A stretch of DNA of 64,000 nt from Croceimicrobium sp963974215 (GTDB taxonomy: Bacteria; Bacteroidota; Bacteroidia; Flavobacteriales; Schleiferiaceae): assembly GCA_963974215.1 (NCBI GenBank), contig CAXBBL010000006.1:186001-250000 (forward strand), in the 5' to 3' direction. Shown in pieces: positions 57,669 through 64,000 of the stretch (its first letter is position 1; every line of letters starts with the position of its first letter). The notes beneath the pieces are model-generated. The model ran no database searches. It was not told where the DNA came from and worked only from the letters and a program-made list of their open reading frames with translations. The position numbers and the translations under genes were made by a program.

Positions 57669-60491
57669 TTGGAGTCAGGAAAAATCGAAGTGCTTGGTGC
57701 ACGAGTACATAATCTTAAGAACCTTGATTTAACAATACCGCGCGATCAGCTGGTGGTAATAACAGGTCTAAGCGGAAGTGGAAAATCGTCCTTGGCCTTT
57801 GATACCATTTACGCTGAGGGTCAGCGACGTTATATCGAAACCTTCTCGGCTTACGCCCGTCAATTTTTAGGCAATTTAGAGCGACCAGACGTTGATAAAA
57901 TCAACGGCCTGAGTCCTGTTATTTCCATTGAACAAAAAACGACTAGTAAAAATCCACGTTCTACGGTGGGTACGGTAACGGAGATTTACGATTTTTTGCG
58001 CTTGCTTTACGCTCGAGCTTCAACAGCTTATAGCTATAATACTGGCGAAGAAATGATTAGTTACACCGCCGAACAGATCAAGGAATTGCTGATTGAAAAA
58101 TATCAAGATAAAAATATCAGCCTTCTAGCCCCCTTGGTACGGTCGCGCAAAGGACATTACCGTGAGCTCTTTTCGCAAATTGCCAAACAGGGCTTTTTGA
58201 AAGTAAGAGTAGATGGAGAAGTGAAAAACATCACTTCGGGCATGCGCTTAGACCGTTATAAAACCCACGATATTGAAGTGGTAATTGACCGCTTAAAGGT
58301 GGATATGAAAGATGCCAAGCGCATTGAAGAGTCGATTGATATCGCCTTGTCGCAGGGAAATGGCATTCTTATGGTTTTGGAAAAAGATCAAGAAAAAGCT
58401 GCGTTCTACAGTAAAAACTTAATGTGCCCTACCACAGGTATTGCCTACCCGCAGCCTGAGCCTAATACCTTTTCTTTCAATTCTCCGAAAGGGGCCTGCC
58501 CGCGTTGTAATGGCCTGGGACTGGTAAATGAAATTGACCTTAAAAAGGTAATTCCCGATGACCGTAAGTCGATTAAAAAAGGGGGCTTAGAACCTTTAGG
58601 GGATTATAAGCAAAGTTGGATCTTCAATCAAATTGAAATTATTGGCGACCGCTATGGGTTTTCTGTTAATACACCGATCAAAGATATTCCTAAAGAAGGT
58701 TTAGATGTGGTGCTTTATGGAGCAGATGAGGTTTTTGAAGTTGAAAACAAAACCCTTGGGATTACCCGCAAATACAGTCTTAATTTTGAGGGCGTTGTAA
58801 ACTTCATTCAAAGCCAAAATGAAGAAGCGAAAAGTCGCAGCATTAAACGCTGGTCTGAGAGCTACATGAACGAAGTGGAATGTTCGGAGTGCGAAGGAAA
58901 TCGACTGCGCAAAGAATCATTACACTTTAAAATTGGTGACAAAAACATATCCGACTTAGCCCGATTTGATATCGACAGCCTGAATAAATGGCTCGCTGAG
59001 GCGGAGAATGATATGACCGCCAATCAGAAGAAAATCGGTCACGAAATAATCAAGGAACTAGCGGTACGCAGTAACTTCCTACTTAATGTTGGCTTAAGCT
59101 ACCTGAGTCTTAATCGCTCGGCCAAAAGTTTATCGGGTGGTGAAGCACAACGCATTCGTTTGGCTACGCAAATTGGCTCACAGCTCGTAAATGTGCTTTA
59201 TATTTTGGATGAGCCCAGTATTGGACTTCACCAAAGAGACAATGAAAAACTTATCAAATCGCTTAAGGATTTGCGAGATTTAGGCAACTCGGTAATAGTG
59301 GTTGAACACGATCGCGATATGATTCAAGAAGCCGATTACATTATTGATATTGGCCCTGGTGCTGGAATAAACGGAGGTGAAATTGTAGCGGCTGGAAACC
59401 TGCATGATATTCAATCTAGCGAAAGCATGACTGCCCAATACCTAAATGGAGCTAAGGAAATTGCGGTTCCTAAAGAACGAAGAAAAGGCAATGGCGACTT
59501 TATAAAACTAAGTGGTGCCACCGGGAATAACCTTAAAAAAGTGAACCTGAAATTACCCTTGGGAGAACTCGTAGTAATTACGGGCGTTTCCGGTAGCGGA
59601 AAATCGACCCTAATTAATGAAACGCTATACCCAGCTATCAGCAAGCATTTCTACCAATCGGTTAAAGAGCCCCTTCCCTACACCAAGCTAGATGGATTAG
59701 GAAATATTGATAAGGTTATTGACATTGATCAAAGCCCCATTGGTCGCACGCCAAGAAGTAATCCAGCCACTTATACGGGTGTTCTTTCTTCTATTCGTGA
59801 TTTGTTTACCCAAATTCCCGAATCTAAAGTGCGAGGCTATAAACCAGGGCGCTTCAGCTTTAATGTAAAAGGAGGACGCTGCGAAACCTGCGAAGGTGCA
59901 GGCTTACGCCTGATTGAAATGAACTTCCTTCCTGATGTTTATGTCAACTGCGAAACTTGTCAGGGCAAACGGTTTAATCGTGAAACACTGGAAATCCGCT
60001 ACAAAGGAAAATCGATTTCGGATGTGCTTAATATGAGTATTGACCAATCGGTAGTGTTTTTTGAAAGTATTCCTAAAATCTACAGCAAGTTAAAAACCTT
60101 GCAAGACGTAGGTTTAGGCTATATCACATTGGGTCAGCAATCTACTACTCTTTCGGGGGGTGAAGCACAGCGGGTAAAGTTAGCGACGGAATTAAGCAAA
60201 CGCGATACAGGCAAAACTTTATATATCTTAGACGAGCCTACTACAGGGCTGCATTTTGAGGATGTAAGAGTTTTAATGGACGTACTTCAAAAACTAGTGG
60301 ACCGTGGTAATTCCGTAGTCATTATCGAGCATAATATGGATGTGATTAAACTCGCCGATCATATTGTTGATATTGGTCCAGATGGTGGTGGTAAAGGCGG
60401 TAAAATTGTATTTGAAGGAACACCTGAGCAAATGGTGGCCGACAATAAAAGTTATACCGCTAAGTTTTTAGAAATCGAATTACAGAGATAA
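57669..60491 (+). CDS. uvrA: Excinuclease ABC subunit A
   Basis: A 940-residue damage-recognition ATPase of nucleotide excision repair. The start codon is TTG (57669): no ATG precedes the conserved GKIEVLGARVHNLKNLDL, so the alternative would truncate it. Two ABC modules are present. Walker A are GLSGSGKSSLAFD (about 33) and GVSGSGKSTLINE (about 640). Signatures are LSGGEAQRIRLATQIG and LSGGEAQRVKLATELS. Zinc-finger cysteines are CPRCNGLG, CSECEGNR, and CETCEGAG...CETCQGKRF. It is followed 5 nt later by the LOG-family gene. Confidence 0.97.
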   Translation: MESGKIEVLGARVHNLKNLDLTIPRDQLVVITGLSGSGKSSLAFDTIYAEGQRRYIETFSAYARQFLGNLERPDVDKINGLSPVISIEQKTTSKNPRSTVGTVTEIYDFLRLLYARASTAYSYNTGEEMISYTAEQIKELLIEKYQDKNISLLAPLVRSRKGHYRELFSQIAKQGFLKVRVDGEVKNITSGMRLDRYKTHDIEVVIDRLKVDMKDAKRIEESIDIALSQGNGILMVLEKDQEKAAFYSKNLMCPTTGIAYPQPEPNTFSFNSPKGACPRCNGLGLVNEIDLKKVIPDDRKSIKKGGLEPLGDYKQSWIFNQIEIIGDRYGFSVNTPIKDIPKEGLDVVLYGADEVFEVENKTLGITRKYSLNFEGVVNFIQSQNEEAKSRSIKRWSESYMNEVECSECEGNRLRKESLHFKIGDKNISDLARFDIDSLNKWLAEAENDMTANQKKIGHEIIKELAVRSNFLLNVGLSYLSLNRSAKSLSGGEAQRIRLATQIGSQLVNVLYILDEPSIGLHQRDNEKLIKSLKDLRDLGNSVIVVEHDRDMIQEADYIIDIGPGAGINGGEIVAAGNLHDIQSSESMTAQYLNGAKEIAVPKERRKGNGDFIKLSGATGNNLKKVNLKLPLGELVVITGVSGSGKSTLINETLYPAISKHFYQSVKEPLPYTKLDGLGNIDKVIDIDQSPIGRTPRSNPATYTGVLSSIRDLFTQIPESKVRGYKPGRFSFNVKGGRCETCEGAGLRLIEMNFLPDVYVNCETCQGKRFNRETLEIRYKGKSISDVLNMSIDQSVVFFESIPKIYSKLKTLQDVGLGYITLGQQSTTLSGGEAQRVKLATELSKRDTGKTLYILDEPTTGLHFEDVRVLMDVLQKLVDRGNSVVIIEHNMDVIKLADHIVDIGPDGGGKGGKIVFEGTPEQMVADNKSYTAKFLEIELQR

Positions 60492-60496
60492 AATTT

Positions 60497-61207
60497 ATGG
60501 AGGAAAGAGATCCAAAAGTAAATAAGGCTTTTGAACAGAAAAGCTGGAATGAGATTCGTACCAACGACAGTTGGGGAATCTTTAAAATAATGAGCGAATT
60601 TGTAAATGGTTACGAAAGCATGGCTCGCATGGGGCCCTGTGTAAGTATATTCGGATCGGCTCGTACCAAGCCCGACAATCCCTATTATCAGTTAGCCAAG
60701 GATATTGCCTATCGCCTAACACAATCGGGTTTTGGGATTATAACAGGTGGTGGTCCAGGAATTATGGAGGCCGGTAATGCGGGTGCGCAAGAAGGTAAAG
60801 GAAATTCAGTGGGCCTAAATATCGATTTACCCTTCGAGCAAATGCCAAACCCATATATCGATCGCGACAAAAGCCTAGACTTCGATTACTTCTTTGTGCG
60901 TAAGGTGATTTTTGTAAAATACTCTCAGGGCTTTATTGTGATGCCTGGTGGCTTTGGAACCTTGGACGAATTATTTGAGGCTCTTACTTTAATTCAAACA
61001 AAAAAAATTGGCCGCTTTCCCATTGTATTAGTAGGCAGCAAGTTTTGGAGTGGTTTACTCGATTGGATCAAAGATCAACTCTTGCAAAATGAGAATAATA
61101 TTTCTGAGAAAGATTTAGATCTCTTTAAGATTGTGGATACCGCGGAAGAAGCGGTTGATGCTATTGAAGATTTCTATTTGAAATACATGTTGAAGCCGAA
61201 CTTTTAG
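60497..61207 (+). CDS. LOG family (TIGR00730) Rossmann-fold protein
   Basis: A 236-residue protein of the LOG ('lonely guy') group, which release free cytokinin bases from nucleoside monophosphates in plants and have nucleotide-hydrolase-type roles in bacteria. SIFGSARTKPDNPYY and GIITGGGPGIMEAGNAGAQEGKGNSVGLNI form the nucleotide site. PGGFGTLDELFEALTLIQ (about 152-170) has the catalytic PGGxGTxxE. It follows uvrA by 5 nt and is probably in the same transcript. Its last codons form the left arm of the terminator. Confidence 0.92.
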   Translation: MEERDPKVNKAFEQKSWNEIRTNDSWGIFKIMSEFVNGYESMARMGPCVSIFGSARTKPDNPYYQLAKDIAYRLTQSGFGIITGGGPGIMEAGNAGAQEGKGNSVGLNIDLPFEQMPNPYIDRDKSLDFDYFFVRKVIFVKYSQGFIVMPGGFGTLDELFEALTLIQTKKIGRFPIVLVGSKFWSGLLDWIKDQLLQNENNISEKDLDLFKIVDTAEEAVDAIEDFYLKYMLKPNF

Positions 61208-61224
61208 TTCGGCTTTTTCTTTTT
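61193..61224 (+). terminator. Terminator that includes the end of the LOG gene
   Basis: AAGCCGAAC (61193-61201, coding for the last residues) pairs with GTTCGGCTT (61207-61215) around a 5-nt loop that contains most of the stop codon. A T-rich tail runs to 61224. Confidence 0.92.
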
Positions 61225-61337
61225 AAGCTGAGTGGTGCTCTTCCGCCTGCATCTACGGCAGTAATAAGGGCTTCTTATAAGGAACTGAAAAGCGCTGTTT
61301 GAATAGAGTTCTAGGTTTTGGCTAGTCATAAAAAATG

Positions 61338-61400
61338 TTGAGTTGATGTAAAATCTGGTCTCACAAGCCTTTTAAATAGCGGGATTCAATTAAATATATA
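61338..61400 (+). repeat. Intergenic inverted-repeat element, copy 4 (remnant)
   Basis: GATGTAAAATCTGGTCTCAC followed by an AAGCCTTTTAAATAGCGGGATTC-like stretch aligns with the first ~50 bp of copy 2. The rest is lost. Matches are imperfect, so this is a probable remnant only. Confidence 0.5.
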
Positions 61401-61433
61401 AGCTAAGCCTTACTTTAAAACCAAAACAACCAC

Positions 61434-63548
61434 TTAGCTCTCTGGCTCTTGGTCTTCCATGGGCAATTCAAACCAAAAGTCACTACCTTCTCCTAACTTA
61501 CTTTCAAAACCAATTCGCCCTCCAGCTTCTTTAACAAAATAGGCACAAAGCATTAATCCTAGCCCGTTCCCTTTTTCCTTGTCCGTACCCAAGGTACTGG
61601 CGACGGTCTCACTAAATATATCTTTCTGATTTTTAGCGTCTATCCCAAGGCCCGTGTCTTTTACATCAAAGCGACAAGATTGAATTTTACAGCTAGCGCT
61701 AATGAGAATTTGGGAATTGCTTTCACTGAATTTAAGCGCATTAGAAATAAAGTTCCGTAGAATTAAACGCGCCACCTCGAAGTTCATAAAGGTCTCCCCT
61801 TCCGTTTCAACCACCGTTAAATTTAAGGAAACATTTTTCTCTTGCGCTAAGGGTTTAAATAAATCCACCACCAATTGAATTTCCTTCTTTATATTCTTTA
61901 TCAGCACTGGTTTATTATACTCTTGTGCGCCAAGTTGTATTTTTGACCAAGCTAAAAGATTCTCTAGGTTCTGCAATAAGATAATGGTTTGTCCATTTAA
62001 CTTTTTTGTTAGAGACTGAAAGAGTTTTAGGTCATCTAGGTTGGCGTCTCCAATTATTTCTAATAAACCTTGAATGGATGAAAGGGGACTGCGCAAATCG
62101 TGCGCAAAAACTGCCAAAATCTTATCTTTAAAGGCATTTAGCTCTTCTAGATTATGATGCTGCAAATCAAGTGCATCCTTTTGCTTGGAGATTTCCCTAT
62201 TTTGCGTTTCAATACGGTAGTTTTTAGATACTAAAAGACGGTTATTCCTCCTTCTAGTATAGATATTAAAGCTGAGAAGAAGAATAGTTACCAGCAGAAA
62301 AACTACAACTATGATCTGCTTAAACCTTTGATCGTCAATTTCGTGGCGAAGCTCTTCTTCACGGTAATCACTCTCTTGCTTTTCTAAGGCTTGGATTTTT
62401 TCGAATTTATAGCGCTGCTCTAGCTCGGCCATTTTCCGCACCTGTTCTTGACTATTTAAAGAATCGTTTAGATTAAAAGCCTTGGCAAAATCTTCATAAG
62501 CCTCTTTGTAATTTTGGAGGTGATATTTTGTTTCTGCTAAAAAGAAGAGAGCCTCAACCTCTTCGTTTTTCAATTGCATTTCAAGCGCCATATTATAGGA
62601 TTGCTTAAAATTCTCAAGTGCATTTACATAGTCCTTTCGAAGTAGGGCTACCTGACCGAGCCCACTGTAAGCATTAAAACTTTGGTGATAGAAATCAATA
62701 TTCTCCGATTCTTCGAATGCTTTGTTGTAATAATAATAGGCCGAATCTAAATTACCTAAGTCTAAAAATACTTTGCCAAGGTTATTACAAACCAAGGCTT
62801 TAGAGTCTTGAAGCTCATGGGTATAGGTGATTTTAAAGGCCTTTCGATAATTAGCAAAGGCCGAGTCTATTATACCCATTTTGCGAAAAACCAAGGCTAG
62901 ATTGCTGTATTGCGCAACCAAGTCGTTATAGTCCTTTCCCTGATCGAGAACTACCGACTTGTCAATATATTTTTTAGCATCCGAGTAATTATTCACCGCA
63001 AGGTAATATTGACTAAGATTATTATAAATGTCTGCTAAAACACTAGAGTCGCCCACGGAATCGGCGTATCGTTCGGCCTTCAAATAGTTCTCTACTGCTG
63101 TAAAAGCATCACCACGCGCAAAAAAGACATTAGCCATGTTGCTGTAATTCCTAGCAACACCCCGCCCATTAGAAGTTTTCTTATTAAGTCTTAAAGCTAC
63201 ATCGTAAAAAACCAAGGCGGAATCCAAGTTTCCCGCCATAAAACTAATAATTCCATAGTTATTATAACTATCCGCCATAGCTGTATCTAAGCCATTCTGA
63301 TTACCAATTTCTATTGCCTTTCTGATAGCAAGTTTGGAAGAATCAATATTAAAGCCCGCATAAGATTGAGCTAAGGTGTTTAGAATTTGAACCTGTCCTT
63401 GTGCATTCGCAGAGTCTAAGGCAATCCACAAATTTTTAATCTTAGCTCTCAGCTCAGTGCTCTGTGCCAGTCCAGTTTGACAAAAGCTAAAAATTAATAG
63501 TATACCAAGACCTTCAAAAAGTCTTCGAGCAGTTATAAGGGTTTTCAT
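61434..63548 (-). CDS. TPR-containing sensor histidine kinase
   Basis: A 704-residue membrane kinase. Signal-like N-terminus (MKTLITARRLFEGLGILLIFSFCQTGLAQ), then about eight TPR units (about 45-375: SYNNYGIISFMAGNLDSALVFYD and similar) in the periplasm. A membrane helix (about 415-435, IIVVVFLLVTILLLSFNIYT) and a coiled coil follow. The HisKA box is VFAHDLRSPLSSIQGLLEI (His near 485), then HATPase with RNFISNALKFSE, DTGLGID and KGNGLGLMLCAYFV (about 570-700). This TPR-TM-HisKA layout is widespread in Bacteroidota. No response regulator gene is adjacent. Confidence 0.93.
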   Translation of the reverse strand: MKTLITARRLFEGLGILLIFSFCQTGLAQSTELRAKIKNLWIALDSANAQGQVQILNTLAQSYAGFNIDSSKLAIRKAIEIGNQNGLDTAMADSYNNYGIISFMAGNLDSALVFYDVALRLNKKTSNGRGVARNYSNMANVFFARGDAFTAVENYLKAERYADSVGDSSVLADIYNNLSQYYLAVNNYSDAKKYIDKSVVLDQGKDYNDLVAQYSNLALVFRKMGIIDSAFANYRKAFKITYTHELQDSKALVCNNLGKVFLDLGNLDSAYYYYNKAFEESENIDFYHQSFNAYSGLGQVALLRKDYVNALENFKQSYNMALEMQLKNEEVEALFFLAETKYHLQNYKEAYEDFAKAFNLNDSLNSQEQVRKMAELEQRYKFEKIQALEKQESDYREEELRHEIDDQRFKQIIVVVFLLVTILLLSFNIYTRRRNNRLLVSKNYRIETQNREISKQKDALDLQHHNLEELNAFKDKILAVFAHDLRSPLSSIQGLLEIIGDANLDDLKLFQSLTKKLNGQTIILLQNLENLLAWSKIQLGAQEYNKPVLIKNIKKEIQLVVDLFKPLAQEKNVSLNLTVVETEGETFMNFEVARLILRNFISNALKFSESNSQILISASCKIQSCRFDVKDTGLGIDAKNQKDIFSETVASTLGTDKEKGNGLGLMLCAYFVKEAGGRIGFESKLGEGSDFWFELPMEDQEPES

Positions 63549-63775
63549 TTTCTAGCAAAAGAATGATTATCACAATGTAATAATAAATTTAGTTAAGCCT
63601 CTATTTTCTTCAGGTAATACAATCAAGTTTTCAACATAAAGCTAATAACCTAGTGCTAAAGTAGCTGTAGCCTGATGCGCAAGTTTTAGACTTATCCGTC
63701 GCGGAATTTACTGCTTAATCTTTCGAATAAGGAAAGGAAAAACCTTAAATTGAGAGCTCCAAAAAACCTCTCAGC

Positions 63776-64000
63776 ATGCCAAAAAAAACCATTCAAAGAC
63801 TTCTTGTTGCTAATCGTGGAGAAATCGCTATTCGGGTATTTCGTGCCGCGAGCGAACTAAAAATTACCACTGTTGCTGTTTACAGTTTTGAAGACCGCTA
63901 TTCGTTGCATCGCTATAAAGCCGATGAGGCCTACCAAATTGGTCCTGACGACGAACCCCTAAAACCTTATCTCGATATTGAAGAGATTTTACGAATTGCC
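63776..64000 (+). CDS. pyc: Pyruvate carboxylase, N-terminal part (cut by window end)
   Basis: 75 residues are visible from the ATG at 63776. RLLVANRGEIAIRVFRAASE is the biotin carboxylase N-terminal motif, and VAVYSFEDRYSLHRYKADEAYQIG is more like pyruvate carboxylase than acetyl-CoA carboxylase AccC, which has a different sequence at that point. It would be a large multi-domain enzyme making oxaloacetate from pyruvate and bicarbonate. The rest is beyond the window, so AccC-type or other biotin carboxylases are not fully excluded. A TGAGAG/CTCTCA inverted repeat (63751-63773) precedes the ATG. Confidence 0.88.
   Translation, partial: MPKKTIQRLLVANRGEIAIRVFRAASELKITTVAVYSFEDRYSLHRYKADEAYQIGPDDEPLKPYLDIEEILRIA

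Overview
This 64 kb window is chromosomal DNA from a member of the Bacteroidota, most likely a marine or free-living Flavobacteriales-type bacterium. The evidence is two large secreted proteins with type IX secretion (T9SS) C-terminal sorting domains, a GldI-type gliding-associated prolyl isomerase, the bacillithiol enzyme BshA, a fused alpha/beta branched-chain 2-oxoacid dehydrogenase E1, a GWxTD-domain protein, the divergent aroQ/xerD pair, and many TAnnTTTG -7 promoter motifs. No rRNA, phage, insertion sequence or CRISPR array is visible. The species cannot be named from the sequence alone.

Layout. 1-4.4 kb: the 3' part of uvrB and an outer-membrane beta-barrel receptor. 4.4-10.1 kb, minus strand: an exported clan-A-like glycosidase, then an operon of DHH phosphoesterase, gldI and two cyclophilin-FKBP fusions (one lipoprotein, one cytoplasmic). 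10.2-15.2 kb: an MFS transporter, an OB-fold protein, a three-gene set of c-type cytochrome-like lipoprotein, YceI and DUF5777 barrel, then L-2-hydroxyglutarate oxidase. 15.2-22.0 kb: a secreted protein, a phosphatase-TPR-sulfotransferase fusion with an overlapping 48-residue ORF in front of it, a MacB/FtsX-like permease, a DUF4386-like membrane protein with a Crp/Fnr regulator, and a CIA30-like protein. 22.0-36.3 kb: a repeat-rich gap, a 2409-residue malectin/kelch T9SS protein, two overlapping lipoprotein genes, a PadR regulator with a membrane partner, an exported VOC protein, and a second T9SS protein. 36.3-41.8 kb is an accessory-looking stretch: copies of an intergenic inverted-repeat element, a membrane protein with HEFGH, a decayed relative of it, a two-component pair, an unknown protein, short direct repeats and tRNA-Ser. 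41.9-47.9 kb: GWxTD, acyltransferase, glycosyltransferase, aroQ, xerD and a TPR protein. 48-57.5 kb: fused E1, a 2-oxoglutarate oxygenase, an eIF1-like factor, a PIN/DUF6364 toxin-antitoxin pair, and an operon of GH3-serine hydrolase, MORN-like protein, bshA and a membrane protein. 57.6-64 kb: uvrA, a LOG-family protein, a TPR sensor kinase and the start of pyruvate carboxylase.

Genes are packed tightly, with frequent 1-nt (TAATG) and 8-nt (ATGxxTAA) overlaps. The strongest unexplained structure is a 267-bp intergenic element with roughly 33-bp imperfect terminal inverted repeats and two internal hairpins with complementary loops: two full copies in opposite orientation, one internally deleted copy and one remnant. 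Also notable are the 48-residue ORF with a PEP-CTERM-like tail coupled to the phosphatase-sulfotransferase fusion, the HEFGH protein with its pseudogene fragment between repeat copies, a Crp/Fnr-type operator beside the regulator gene, and start codons lying within or against promoter and operator palindromes.
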